Assembly (NCBI GenBank): GCA_027603945.1
Contig: JADIIU010000041.1
Span: 1-64,000 of the forward strand
DNA length: 64,000 nucleotides
Direction of reading: 5' to 3'
Source of the DNA: Terramyces sp. JEL0728
Taxonomy: Eukaryota > Chytridiomycota > Chytridiomycetes > Rhizophydiales > Terramycetaceae
The translations under genes were made by a program, and so were the position numbers. Under the pieces are notes generated by a model that was not told the origin of the DNA, did no database searches, and worked only from the letters and a program-made list of their open reading frames with translations. This document shows, one piece after another, positions 1 to 13,846 of this stretch; within the stretch, counting starts at the first letter, position 1; every line of letters begins with the position of its first letter.

Positions 1-3000
1 TGAACTGACTTTTCTCTTTGTTCCACCACTGAGACTACCACAGTTGACATTTTTGTACATTTCAATCCCAAATGCTTGCAGTAAACGGCTAATATAATCG
101 TCTAAAATATCATCTGGAAGGCCATTTAACGAGCAGAACAGCTCCAAATGCTCAGTAACAGTCATATTTGGAATCAACAGATCATCGAATTGCGGACAGA
201 ACCCAATTCTTTTGATAACATCAAATTTTTGAGAGGCGCAATGCAGTCTATCCATATGGATTGATCCAGCAGTTGGAAGGGTTTGGGCTGTGAGCATGCT
301 TAAAGAAGTCGTCTTTCCGCACCCATTAGGCCCTAACATGGCAAACATTTCATTTTGTTCAATTTGCAAATTAAGGTTGTTCACTGCGGTCTTAGTTCCA
401 AACTTTTTGGTCACAGCATTGAAGGATACAAAAGAGCTGTTAGTTGCCGGGATCCTTTTGAGGACCAAATGCTGTAATTCAATTGCGGCTAATATCACAA
501 CATAAAGAACCAAATATCCTACAGTAACAGTAACAATTTTTGCAGTCGATGGTAAGGTAATGCCTGCTCCATAAAAAATAGGTATAGAAAGAGATAGAGG
601 TGTGGTTGTAGGTAAATAAAACAGCACATTGACAAAAATTTCATATTCATCTGGACCCCATTGCTTTACACCACCGACAATTACCGCAACCAAAATGAAC
701 AGAAATCCAAATATACGGATACCAGTAGCAATACCACGCACCATAGTCCTTGGAAATAGTGAGCCTAAAACAGCAGACAGGAAAATCGGCTGAAGCAGGT
801 AAAAGAACACTGCAACCGGGGCAAAATTGTGACTAGGCGGAACTCTTGCTGTGATAAGAATGTTAAATGGCAATGATATGAGAAAAGATCGAATCAGCGT
901 GACAAACCAATAGCTCTTCAACGGTACACCAGTCGAAAGCAATAGAAACTTGATTTTTTCCCGAGAGTCACACACATCATCTGACAGAGTAACAACCAAA
1001 TCAGAATATACAATGTACATGAAAAATGCACAAATAGCAACCACTGTAGGACTATTTGGATCGTCATCCGAAATTGTTACATATTCAAAGACGGTCGATA
1101 CCAAATTGTCGGGGAAAAGAGTGCTCAGCGACAGTAATGACGCACCAGCAAACCCTCCGTATACTGTAGTTACATAGGCAGTTCCATTTTTCACCAACTT
1201 GCCGACAGTGATTGTTGAGCCAGTGGTATTCAAAGGCACAAAAACACTAGAATATTGAGATATCAAATCTGCAATGTCCGTTTCCAAGACAAATCCACTA
1301 GGCATTAATCTAGATAGTAGAGTCGGCATTGAGACCGATACAGAGGTAGTGGACTGTGTAGCGAATCTTTGATAAAGCACGTAAAAGACAATTGTAAACG
1401 ATATTGTAAGTATCATGCGGAGAACGATGGTTACAATCGATGCCAGAAATCGCTTGAATTCAAATTTAAAGAAAAAGATAGTCTTGGCCACTGTGGATGG
1501 ATCAGCAAACGAATCCATGCGATCTAATAACGCCTTTTGCTCTTCCTTTGAAATAGTTATATCTTTCTCATCCACAAGCTCCTTGCTGGTAAAAATTTCT
1601 TCCAAACCATTCTCCTGGACTGAAAATGCCACATAGGAATTCTTTAGGTGCACATCCTTTTCAAATTCAGATAATATTGATAAATCTTTGGCCGCAATTT
1701 TGAAATCATACAATTGGTCATTGGACTTTACACATGTAGCATAAACTCCTTTGTTCTGAAACCAATCTTCAAATATTTCCTTTTGAGTGTTGACAGTTGC
1801 CTTTTCCACGGATAGAGTATATCCAGTGTTGTAGATTTGCTTCAAGTATTCCGATGAACCAACACAAACGACTTGTCCAAGGGTTAGCATAGCTTTTCTG
1901 TCACAAAGTATATCAGCTTCGTCCATGAAATGGGTACACAGCAGAATGGCTCTATTTTCCTTTTTCTTCATCAAAAAGTTCCAGATAACACGCCTAAAGT
2001 TAATCCGGTTTACCTATTCTCTGGATCAACGCCAGACGACATTTCGTCTAGGACAACAAGCTCTGGGTCGTTTATGAATGCCAAAGCGACACCAAGCTTT
2101 CTCTTTTGCCCGCCCGAGAGTGACTTTGATGCCATATCGAGCATTGGATGGGGAATTTGTAACCCTTCAACAATATCGCTAATTTTACCCTTGATTTCAT
2201 TTGCAGGAACCCCACGCATCAACCCAAAAAAGAAGAGATGCTCTCTGGTTGATAATTCATCAAAAAGAATATCCACTTGTGAACAGATACCAGTTCTTTC
2301 GGAGATGTCAAATCTTTTTTCTTTTGCGTCAAGTCCAAATACTCCAATTTTCCCGTCAGTAGCAGAAAGTACCCCACAAAGAATATTAATTAAAGTACTT
2401 TTTCCAGCGCCATTATAGCCAAGCAAACCAAATATTTCTCCTTTAGCAAATTCCAGGGATACATCAGACAAGGCTTTAGCAGATGCACCATCGTATAATT
2501 TGCTGAGATTTGAAATTTGAATCTTATTTGTCGAATCTCCTGAACTGACTTTGCTGTTTTCAACCTTTGGAAGCAGATGCTCTCTTTCTGCAACTTCTGG
2601 AACTTTTTTGGTTTTGAAAAATTGAGAAATAGGGTAGTGTAACGGCCTGGTTTCATCTTGACTAACTTCTAACCAATTCAAGTATATTCCGATCAGGAAC
2701 AGGGCGATTGTGTAACTACACGATGTGATCACAAGGGTATTCACTGAATTAATGTACGGTTACCTGAAGGAGCTGTAAACGGAACAGAAGTGTTGGTGAA
2801 TCCTCTTCCACTTGGAGAGAATCCGGAAACATACGTATAAACAGCAAGTGCGACTCTAGGATTGATACAAAGCAAGATAATCCCCCAATCAGGAATATTT
2901 TGCACAAGTTGGGATTTAAACACGGATGAAAAGACACCAACAAGAATGTAGACAGTGTATAACAGTATCGCACTACGAATGTTGGGTGCCCTTTGAGCAC

Positions 3001-3877
3001 AAATCCAAGTAAAGCCAACATATGCATAGCACGAGCTAAAAAGCAAAAAGAAGAGCGGGCCAGCAGCAGATGGTGTTTTCCAGTAGTCTAGGAACATGAA
3101 CAAGTTCCATCCGGCGTAAATCGTCGAAAGCAAAATTGGAAAGAAAAATGTTCCAATATAGTAGGACGACCTTCGTATACCTAGCATTAACATAAGATAA
3201 CCTGTCATGAACAGTCCAAACTTCAATCCTTTGGTCCTTTCTTCAATCATATTGGTAACCATGATAGATGATAAGGCGAAAAAGAAAACATCAGAAAAAA
3301 AGTCTGTAGAAGAAGCAAGCATAGCTTTCAAATCAATATCAATTGCTTCCTTGACTTGGAATCCCGCTCCTTTGTCTTGCCCCAGATAGCTGTCAATCAA
3401 AAACTTTGTCTCCACTACAGCATGAATATCAGGACTGAAATTGCAAAATTGGCTACTGATACAAGTCCAAAGGTTTGACAAACCATCGTTATTTGCATAT
3501 AGAGTATAGTCATAATGTTGGTTTGCGGAATCGAATTTGGAAAATGACAGTAATAGAGAATTATTTTTTGAAGATTGGATATAAGCGGGCCTAGTCGTAG
3601 TGACAATATTGTATTGGTTAATTGCCGGCTGTAACTTTGCCATTGCCGTGGTGTCCAAGTTTGATGTATCCAAATACAGCGGTAATGGGTTAATATCCAC
3701 GGTGTCTTTGATCTCTGGTATGGAATCGAGTGTGCCTGAGAGAGCTTTCAACAAAATATAAGACAGTGAACCATAAATGAAGAAAAATACTATAGCATAT
3801 TTTGTTTTTCCTTTGGCCAACTGGCGAGTAAAGTTCAACCGAATGATCGCTGCTGTTTGGGTGTAAAATGAAATCAT
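1..3877 (-). CDS. ABCA-family full transporter, copy 1 (3' end cut by window edge)
   Basis: Exons (minus) 3202-3877, 2764-3180, 2014-2743 and <1-1993, with introns of 21, 20 and 20 nt. The layout is TMD1-NBD1-TMD2-NBD2, as in lipid-exporting ABCA proteins. The N-terminus has one TM helix, a large non-cytosolic loop and then a TM cluster. NBD1 (about residues 430-620) has Walker A GYNGAGKST, signature LSGGQKRKLG, Walker B ELVVLDEMSSGVDP and H-loop LLCTHFMDEAD. NBD2 has Walker A GPNGCGKTT and signature LSGGTKRKVSS, where the window ends. The first intron is 21 nt with no in-frame stop. I call it an intron because the paralogue at 4336-8708 has a stop-containing intron at the same codon. This is a tandem paralogue in the same orientation. 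The family is certain; the substrate is unknown. Confidence 0.93.
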
Positions 3878-4335
3878 CCTATTAGCTGCAATTCCAGTTC
3901 CGCCTTTATATGTGAATGGTGTTTTTAAGTTGAAGTTTGCGAGCCCAATTCTCGGTTAAGCCACTAGTGTGGCAGAAGACCGGAAAAGAACAAGAGAATA
4001 GCTAGGCAGCATGCCGTTATATTCTCATCAATAAAGGGCTGAGTTGGGATACCAAATTTCCACTTCAAATGGTCCTTTGCGATTTTCAGCGCAATCCAAA
4101 GTCAAACATGGCGAAGCTCCTTCAGAGTCATTGGTTCACGATCAAATTGCGGTAAGATTTGGTATCTGTACAGCCAGAAAGAGGATGCTTAGTTATCATT
4201 TCAGCTTGCATTAAGCCAAACAAATGTACCAGCTCTCCAAGAGATTGAAGGGCAAAGATCGTTTTCCAGAGATATCCATACGAACAGCAGTGTGTGAAAG
4301 GTATTGGTACAAAAAATATCAGAATCTATGGTTTA
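3878..4335. other. Spacer between the tandem ABCA genes
   Basis: This 458-nt stretch separates the start of ABCA copy 1 from the stop of ABCA copy 2. It should hold the promoter of copy 1 and the 3' end of copy 2. I see no gene or RNA in it. A plus-strand open frame at 4224-4409 runs into the copy 2 coding region antisense and resembles nothing. Confidence 0.6.
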
Positions 4336-7300
4336 TTAAACTGTTTCTGTGGTTGATTTCTTTACGATATCCAAAAAGACATCCTCCAAAGCCATTCTTC
4401 CAACAGTAAAGTTCTTTAGATGGCCCTGGCGCTTCAAGTTGGACAATCTGGATACGAGTACTCCTAATGGTAGCCGGAAGTGTTTAAAGTTTGCAAGAAC
4501 ACTTTCACCAACAACATTTTCAATTTCCACCTGGGCTGTTTGATCGTCAAAGAAGAGAGAGTTGTAGATAAAGTCAAGCAAGTTACCCGGCCGACTGTTC
4601 AAATGCAGTGTTGCCTTATAGCCATTGGCAGATGATCTAGTCAATTCATATTCAGTTGCGCAAGCTTGAAGGTTCCCGTCAGTCATAATAGCGATTTTGT
4701 CACAGTAGGAAGTTTCACTGATATAGTGAGTGGTCATGATTGTAGTTCTGTTAACGTTCAGCAATCGAACAGTATTCCACAACTTTTGTCTGGCCAGTGG
4801 ATCTAGCCCAGTAGATGCTTCATCCAACACAACGAGTGATCTAGGCAACATGACTGCAATGGCTGAACTGACTTTTCTCTTTGTTCCACCACTGAGACTA
4901 CCGCAGTTGACATTTTTGAATCGTTCAATCCCAAATGCACGCAAAAGATTGGTAATGTAGTCTTCGGATCTTGCTTCGGGAATTCCATTCATGGCGCAAA
5001 ACAAATGCAAGTGTTGGCCAACAGTCATATTAGCAATCAACAAGTCGTCGAATTGCGGACAGAATCCAATCTTCTTAATCGCGTCCAGTTTCTTTGATGC
5101 TACATGAAGGTTATCCATGTGAATTGAACCCTTAGTTGGTAGAGCTTGAGCAGTTAGCATGCTAAGCGAAGTAGTCTTTCCACATCCATTTGGTCCAAGA
5201 AACGCAAACATTTCATTCTTTTCAATTTGCAAGTTCAAGTCGTTGACAGCTATTTTCTTTCTTCCAAACTTTTTGGTAATCGAGTTGAAGGACACAAATG
5301 ATTTGCTGAATGGTGCAATATTTCTGATAAACAAATGTCGCAGTTCAACCCCCAAGAACACCACGAAATACAAAATGGACCAAAAGACGGCATTAGCGAG
5401 CATCTGTGTATCAGAGAGCACCTCTATGTCTGCCATGTCAGCAGAGGTTACAGACAGTGGTAAATATGGGCTGAGAACCACATTCAGGTAATGGAGGTAT
5501 TTGTATTGGTTTGGTCCCCAGTTTTCTATTGAGCCCACGAGGATAAAGATCAGAAATACCAACAAACCAAACAATCGTATACTTTGGGTAATACCACTGA
5601 CTGAATTTTTGGCAAAGAACGAACCAATTAATGCAGCAAAGAACACTGGCTGTAACAAATACGCAAAAGCAGCTAAACCACTTATATGGTAGGATGAAGG
5701 AAGTACAACTACTGTCAAAATTAGGAATGGGGCAACGATAAGCAGTGATCGGATGAAAATGACAATCCAGTAACTTCCAAGCGGTACTCCAGCAGAAAGC
5801 AACAAAAACTTGATTTTTTCCTTTGATTCAGCAATGTCATCTGTTAAATTCACCAAAAAATCAGCATAGAGCAATTGCAAAATAATTATAACGACACTTT
5901 CGTAGGAAAAGGTATTACCAGTTACATTTGCGTAGTATTCGAAACTAGAAGTAATCAGACTGTTCTGGAACAAGTTGCTCATTGCAAGGAATGGAGCCCC
6001 GTCATAGTCGCCGAAAACTGTCAAGAAAGTGCCAGTAGCATTTGAAAGTAGTGTGCCCATGGAAACAGAAGACCCTGTGGAATTTACAGGTACAAATCGC
6101 GATGGGTTGTTGCTAATCAAGCCGTTGATGTTTGTTTCCAGAACAAAGCCGTTTGGCAGCAATCTGGTGTAGATATCCTTGTCAAAAGATACCTTTTCAG
6201 TTAAAGTATAGCTAGCGCCAAATCCTTTGATAAACACCCACAGCAAAATTACCAATATCAAAGAAATTGACATGCGGAAAAAGTTTTCAACGAATGAGGA
6301 AACTAACCGCTTCATTTCAAAATTCAGGTAGAACCCTGTTTTGGCCGCAAATGATGGTTCAACAAAAGATGACATGTGGTTGAGTAGCGTTTGTTGTTCA
6401 TGTGCCGTGAGAGTGATATCTTTCTCGTCGACCAATTCTTTGTTGGTAAAGATTTGCTCCAGACCATTCTCTTGGATAGAATAGGACCGAATTGCACGCT
6501 GTATTTCGCCATCTCTTTCAAAGTCCACCAGCGCACTTAGATAATTGGCACCGATTTGATATTCGACTATCTGCTTGCTGGTTTTCCCAATTGTTACTTT
6601 TATATTTCTATTTCTGAACCACGATTGGATGCTTGGATCAAAGGAAGGATCTTTCTTTTCGACGGATAGCGTGTATCCGGTATTGTAGATTTCCTTCAAA
6701 TACTCTGATGAACCAACGCACACCAACTGGCCCAGTGTCAGCATGGCTTTTCGATCACACACAATATCTGCCTCATCCATAAAATGAGTGCACAACAATA
6801 TTGCTCGATTTCTCTTTCTTTTCATCAAAAAGTCCCAGATAACACGTCTAAAGTTAATAATTTTTACCTGTTTTCTGGATCAACACCAGATGACATTTCG
6901 TCTAGGACAACCAACTCTGGATCGTTTATGAATGCCAATGCAACCCCGAGTTTTCGCTTCTGTCCTGCCGACAGCACCTTTGATTGACTATTTAGCATGT
7001 GCTCGGAAATATGTAGTTCTCGCACGATTTCATCAATTTTTTGCTTGATTTCACTTGACGGGACTCCTCGCATTAATCCAAAAAAGAACAGGTGTTCCCG
7101 AGTAGTCAAATCATCGTATAGAATGTCAATTTGGGAGCAGACTCCGGTTCTTGCTGCAATTTCGTATCTGCTTTGTTTGGCATCAAGGCCAAATACATTA
7201 ACACTTCCTTCAGTTGTGGATAGTACTCCGCAAAGGATGTTGATAAACGTACTTTTGCCAGCCCCATTGTACCCCAATAATCCAAATATCTCCCCTTTTG

Positions 7301-8708
7301 CAAATTCCAGAGAAACATCTGTAAGTGCTTTGGTTGTTGCGCCAGCATATAATTTACTGAGATTTGAAATCGTAACCGTTTCCAAAGGATTGGTTCCTTT
7401 TGAAGTTCCAAGTTCGATTTTTGCATAAACCTTGGTGCGTTCTTCAACCACGGCAACTCTCTTTTTAAAGAATCTTGAAATTGGATAATGAATTGGTCTG
7501 ATTTCATCTTGGCTGACTTCTAGCCAATTGAGATATGCGCCAAACAAAAATATGCCAATTGTAAAGCAAACTGTTGAGGTGATAACACTATTCACTACAT
7601 TAAAGTTAGCTACCTGGTGGGGCACTAAATGGGATGGAGGTCGAGCTGAACCCTTTGTCATTGCCAGTGATCTGTGAAACCGCAAAATATGTAGAAAGAC
7701 CAAATCGCGGAATAACACAGAGTAAAAGTGTGGCCCAAGATGGAATATACTGAAGAATTTTGCTACTCTCCATAAAGGATACAAATCCTAACCCAATATA
7801 TACCGTACTGATAAGATTGGCAGCGCGGACATTCGGAGCCAACTGAGCACAGATCCAAGCGAATCCAACATAGCCATACGAAGAGCAAAATACCAGAATG
7901 GCAAGTGGCCCGGTTGCAGAAGGTACATCCCAAATATCGACAAACATGTATAACGTCAAAGCAGAAAACAGAGTAGCAATAAGCATCGGAATGAAAAACA
8001 ATCCAATATAATACGAACTTCTTTTTACACCTAAAATTAACGGTTCTTACCAGTCATGAACAATCCAAACTTTAGACCTTTGGACTTTTCTTCGAAAAGA
8101 GCATAAATGATCATTGGTGATAGGGCAAAGAAGAAAAAGTCTTTAAAAAAGTCGACTCCTACCAATCCTTGGTTTCCCGTGAATGAAATTTCCAGCATTA
8201 CCAATTCAGGAGAGTTGTCACCGCGCAATAACCTGTCAATAATATTTTTTGTTTCTGCAATTTCCTTCATACTAGGACTAAACATGCAGCTGTTAGGAGT
8301 GATGCATAGCCAGAGGGAAGATAGACTGTCTGATGTTTGCGATGTAGTCAGAGTATAGTCGTACTTTTGGTTAGCAGCATCAAATGAATTGAACGTAAGC
8401 AACAGAGTTGGTTCCTTTTTCGAAATAAAATCTGCCCTAGTAGTTTGCTGTATTTGAGAATTTGCAGTGAGTTTGGAGATAGTAGCACTGTCTAAATTCG
8501 TTGGGTCGAGGGAAATGTCCATAGGAAACACTTTGTGAGATGGAGTAGATGAAACTTGATGGCTAATGGACAAAGATTTGATGACAATGAACGGCAGTAG
8601 GGAAAGGGCAAGCAGGAACAATAGAGCGTACTTGATTTTCCCTTTTACTATCTGTCTAGTAAAATTAAGCCTTATAATTGCTGCAGTTTGGGTAAACCCG
8701 GAAATCAT
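4336..8708 (-). CDS. ABCA-family full transporter, copy 2
   Basis: Exons (minus) 8051-8708, 7614-8030, 6868-7594 and 4336-6847; introns of 20, 19 and 20 nt; 1437 residues. The three introns sit at the same codons as in copy 1, and exon 2 is 417 nt in both, so the pair arose by tandem duplication after these introns existed. TMD1-NBD1-TMD2-NBD2. NBD1 (about 430-610) has GYNGAGKST, Walker B ELVVLDEMSSGVDP and the H-loop. Its signature reads LSAGQKRKLG, with Ala for the first Gly of LSGGQ, unlike copy 1. NBD2 (about 1120-1320) has GPNGCGKTT, LSGGTKRKVSS and SLVVLDEASTGLDP. The length is short for an animal ABCA protein but normal for protist and fungal ones. It probably moves lipids or lipid-like molecules across a membrane; the substrate cannot be read from sequence. 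Confidence 0.93.
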
Positions 8709-9065
8709 TATTCTCAGTGTTTAATTACTTGCTGTTTTTATACGATAATGATGCTTTTCTGTATTGGGATTGGTGACAAGGGTTCTTCAAAACTTAAAAG
8801 GATCTCTTTATGACGTGAAACTTTGTTTTGTTAAGTTGGGAAAATACGGTTAAGTTGTGTATTGGCAGTAAGAACATCCGAGTGGAATGATTGAGAGCCT
8901 ATCAAGTTTTTACTGTTTAGATTCTCAGTAATTAATGGTGGTGTGACAGCAGCGGTAATCTTGCTTTGGGCAGCGGATTGAAAGGATGAGTATGCCCTAG
9001 GCAAGGTATTTAATCACATTCCAGTGCACAACACAAGCTTTTGAAAATCTGATTTATTCTACTAT
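8709..9065. other. Spacer, ABCA copy 2 promoter side
   Basis: 357 nt between the start codon of ABCA copy 2 and the stop codon of the Rab6 gene, both on the minus strand. It must carry the ABCA promoter and the Rab6 3' end. No coding or RNA feature was recognised. Confidence 0.6.
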
Positions 9066-10857
<1,792 letters not shown>

Positions 10858-11742
10858 ATGAGTGAAAATTATTATCAAGATCACCAGCACTACAACACAA
10901 GTACATATTCCCCGCATATAAGCCATGATAATACCAGCCATTCTCCATTCTTAAAAGCAGCTCCTTATGGAAGTGAAATAATATATGGAGGGCACAATAG
11001 TCCTGGAAATTTGAATATTAGCCAGCTTCCATATGTAATGTCTCCAACCGTCACTCCCCAATTTGCATACAGACCACAGGAGCAGCCAGTGTATAATGAA
11101 CAAGGCACTCTTCCTCCAGCACTGTCACAGTCGGATTACAATAGTCATGTGATGGAACAGATTAATGGGCAAACGGAATATAACCAGAAAGAGTATTTAA
11201 ATGAACCGAGCAGTGGAGTTACTCCGGCACAGTTGCTTGAGTTGACTTTTAGGGATGATAATAACCACACACCAACATACACTCCAGTTCAAGAAACTAG
11301 ATCCCTAGTGTTTTCAACTACTAAATAGTAATTTATTTTTAATAATAGCCAAAACAGCCTTCCTATTCGTAGACAGTCTTCAGAATCTTCCAAACCACCT
11401 TCAAATGCAAAAATCAAGAAAATGTCAAACAAAGAAGCAGAACAGATGAGAAGAGATAAATTAAAAGATGCATTTAAAGCAGTTAAAGTAGTGTTACCAT
11501 TCGAAAAGGAAAAACATCCATCCAAAGTACTTATACTGAAACGAGCTCGCGAACAAATATTAGATCTAGAACATGATAATGTACAAAAAGATTTAGAAAT
11601 TCAGCATTTAAAGAGCCAAATTGAACATTTGAAAGCGGCTATTACTTCCAGGGGACTTTCTGTTCCGTACTTTCGCCCATATACTCGTGTTGAACGCCAT
11701 TCTGGAGAGAACTATATTAGCTCTGAAGACGAAGACGATTAA
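10858..11742 (+). CDS. bHLH transcription factor
   Basis: Exons 10858-11327 and 11349-11742; one 21-nt intron; 287 residues. The N-terminal 170 residues are low-complexity, rich in Asn, Gln, Ser, Pro, Tyr and His, typical of a fungal activation region. The bHLH lies at about residues 190-245. The basic segment reads NKEAEQMRRDKLKDAF, helix 1 ends at VLPFEKEK, and helix 2 has SKVLILKRAREQILDLE. A leucine-zipper-like heptad stretch (LEIQHLKSQIEHLKAAI) follows, and the protein ends in an acidic SSEDEDD tail. The bHLH-zipper layout recalls Myc/Max or fungal Cbf1/INO-type E-box regulators, but the subfamily is not clear. It should act in the nucleus as a dimer. Confidence 0.85.
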
Positions 11743-12137
11743 ATATATATTTAACTATTTTTTATTCTTTTTATTCGTTGTTTTGGCATCTCAAGTAGGA
11801 ATACCAGAAAGGAATACCGTAAACGCACTTTTGTTTTGTAGACAACCCTGATTTCGATAACTCAACCTTTCAGAAAATATTTACAAATAGCAATTAACAC
11901 TAGAAACTATGATAAAAGCGGGGAATCGTGTAAAACTACAAGAAACTCTTGGACATGTTGCCAAATTGATTATGAAACAGCGATATTAAAATACTGGGGT
12001 TGAATTCGTCGAAACACTAAAATTTGGGGGTTGAATAAATGAGCCCAAATCTAATGACAAATTATTTCAAAGAGGACGGTTTGGAATTATGTATATGAGG
12101 TTCAATTTATTTACATTATTAATTTAATTGCCAGCAA
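11743..12137. other. Spacer between convergent bHLH and RFxV-protein genes
   Basis: 395 AT-rich nt between two convergent stop codons. No open frame, tRNA or structured RNA was recognised. It probably holds both 3' ends. Confidence 0.55.
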
Positions 12138-12779
12138 TTAATTAAAGTTGATTGAATCAAATGATAATTCAGCTTCAAAAGCATCTTCGTCTATAACCTG
12201 TTGGAATCTAGATACTGGCCCCTTATCAACATTGGCATACCAATGACTACTTTTTTCTAAAGTAACAGAGAACCTGCCTTTTTTTACTTCAGTAATGTTT
12301 TTTTCAAAGTAGCCAGAAGAGATATCCGAGCTTGCTGATAATGAATTTCTATTAGAGTGTGCAGATAATGTCTGTCTATTTGTGTTTACTCTAGGAAATG
12401 TTGATGAGAGGGGAGGCGATAGATTTAAACTTGGTCTGCGAAGCCTTGGATAAGTACTTGGTTTTTCATCTTCTCCAACTAGTGTGGTTATTGACATATT
12501 CCTTGTTCTCTTTGGCGTAAGAAATTCTTGTGGAGGAATGAACATGCTCATGTCAAGCTTTGGGTATGAATTATTGCAGGTAGAGCCTGTGCTTATTACT
12601 GAGTCTTCCGATATTTTTGAAAGTACTGTCAATTGCTCTTCGTCAGGAATTGCTTTAATACCGACGGCTTCAGCAAATTGAATTGCAGTAAGTGTTTCTG
12701 TTGTGCCTACATATTCTTCTTCCATTTCATCAGCGGTTGAAAATAGCGAATGAAGCTTCGATGTTATTGAACCTTTCAT
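12138..12779 (-). CDS. Uncharacterised Ser-rich protein with an RFxV motif
   Basis: Single exon, 213 residues, not recognised. It is rich in Ser, Thr, Asn and acidic residues and looks largely disordered, with no TM segment or signal peptide. The C-terminal third carries GRFSVTLEKS, which contains an RFxV tetrapeptide. RFx[V/I] is the docking motif of SPAK/OSR1-type kinases and their fungal and protist relatives, so it may be a kinase substrate or adaptor; this is inference from four residues. An acidic tail (DEDAFEAELSFDS) follows. A pair of small inverted repeats lies 55-91 nt upstream of the start codon. Confidence 0.6.
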   Translation of the reverse strand: MKGSITSKLHSLFSTADEMEEEYVGTTETLTAIQFAEAVGIKAIPDEEQLTVLSKISEDSVISTGSTCNNSYPKLDMSMFIPPQEFLTPKRTRNMSITTLVGEDEKPSTYPRLRRPSLNLSPPLSSTFPRVNTNRQTLSAHSNRNSLSASSDISSGYFEKNITEVKKGRFSVTLEKSSHWYANVDKGPVSRFQQVIDEDAFEAELSFDSINFN

Positions 12780-13387
12780 CTAGACTTCTTTGCTGGTTGT
12801 GTTGGTCAGCTTTATTTAACCTATTCCGCTCAAGGCGTTTCACGCCGTGGCTTGCAGTTTCAAACTGCAATACACAAAGAGCCATGTCCAGCACTGCAGG
12901 AAATCATCGTTGCTTCCATGTCAAGGGAGGGAGCTTATTTGATTTAGCAGTATGCATGTTTGATTGCGAAAATCTTGTTTGTTTTTTACTGTGCACGTCG
13001 TACAAGATGTTCATAATAGGAGACTGAGCCCAAGGCTTCAAACCCGTTGGCAACAAAAATTCTCTGATCAATTATTACTTAGCCTATGGGAGGCAAAACA
13101 TGCCCTAGCCCCCATGGAGGCATGAATATGGTAATTTTACTCCTGCCAAGTTTGTCGTAAATCACTAGGGGTAGGGTTGTTTAGTTAACGGTATAGTTGC
13201 ACAAGCCGTTATCTGTGAACAAAGGTGGACCCCTATCCAAAGCAGTAAATGCTTTCATGCAATTCCATTGCTGCTGATTTACAGTTAGATTGAGTTAAAA
13301 TATGCTTATGGTAAGTCATTACGACTTTTATTGTATTCGTAATGAATACACGTGATAAACAATGAAATCAAACTCTTTCAAAAAGTA
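12780..13387. other. Divergent spacer with two small inverted repeats
   Basis: 608 nt between divergent start codons. It contains a GGCG/CGCC hairpin at 12834-12846 and a 19-nt near-perfect palindrome at 12852-12870. A looser CATGCC/GGCATG inverted pair lies around 13098-13123. No gene was recognised. Confidence 0.5.
12852..12870. repeat. 19-nt inverted repeat in a promoter region
   Basis: TTGCAGTTT and AAACTGCAA flank a single central C. Five nt nearer the start codon is a second, GC-rich hairpin (GGCG, 5-nt loop, CGCC). Both lie just upstream of the minus-strand gene at 12138-12779. They could be a dimeric transcription-factor site or a 5'-UTR hairpin. Confidence 0.5.
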
Positions 13388-13838
13388 ATGGCAGACGACG
13401 GAAAGAAAGATACCTCAGGTAGAGGCCCGATGACGATCATTGGAGATGCAATTCTCGCAGAGACAATCAGAAAAGAGCTGCGAAACTTCAAGATCAATGA
13501 AAACTACATGCTATCTCCAAACGCAATCAAAAGTACTCTTTGCTAATTTTAGATTTGGTTTTGACAAACAAGCCCACAGACAAGTTGATTCTGACAAACA
13601 TGGAAATGCCAGAAGGTACATGCTTTTTGATTTAGCATTGAAAAAGGAGCTGAAAGCCTCTCATTCTCTACATGATACTCCTAGAACAACCTCAGAGATT
13701 TATGGATGGGATACGAAGCCATTGATGAGAATTACAGATAGAAGGTTTTATCATCCAAAAGCAGTTACAGAAATCACAAAAATGTATGGGACTCACTCTA
13801 AACCTAAAGATGCTGCACAACCAGCAAAGGCAAAATAA
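13388..13838 (+). CDS. CFAP144: CFAP144/FAM183-like axonemal protein
   Basis: Exons 13388-13532, 13553-13615 and 13636-13838; two 20-nt introns; 136 residues. After splicing, a basic N-terminal half (KELRNFKINENYMLSP, then a TNKPTDK stretch) leads to the C-terminal block IYGWDTKPLM, DRRFYHPK and EITKMYG. This pattern and length match FAM183/CFAP144, a small cilia and flagella protein thought to lie in axonemal microtubules. I rely on recalled family features, so this is moderate confidence. The stop codon lies 8 nt from the stop of the convergent CLF1 gene. Two other flagellar genes in the window (DPCD, CCDC146) make the call plausible. Confidence 0.6.
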
Positions 13839-13846
13839 ATTGGCAT

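Noticed and set aside
1930..2418. Long open frames opposite ABC transporter exons (also 6997-7428, 26911-27108 and others)
   Set aside because: They mirror conserved NBD codons on the other strand and have no protein-like features of their own.
1..8708. ABC genes as frameshifted pseudogenes
   Set aside because: Every frame break coincides with a 19-22 nt GT-AG segment whose removal restores conserved motifs in phase.
13098..13123. CATGCC/GGCATG inverted pair
   Set aside because: Six-base arms with a long loop are expected by chance at this scale; no context supports a function.
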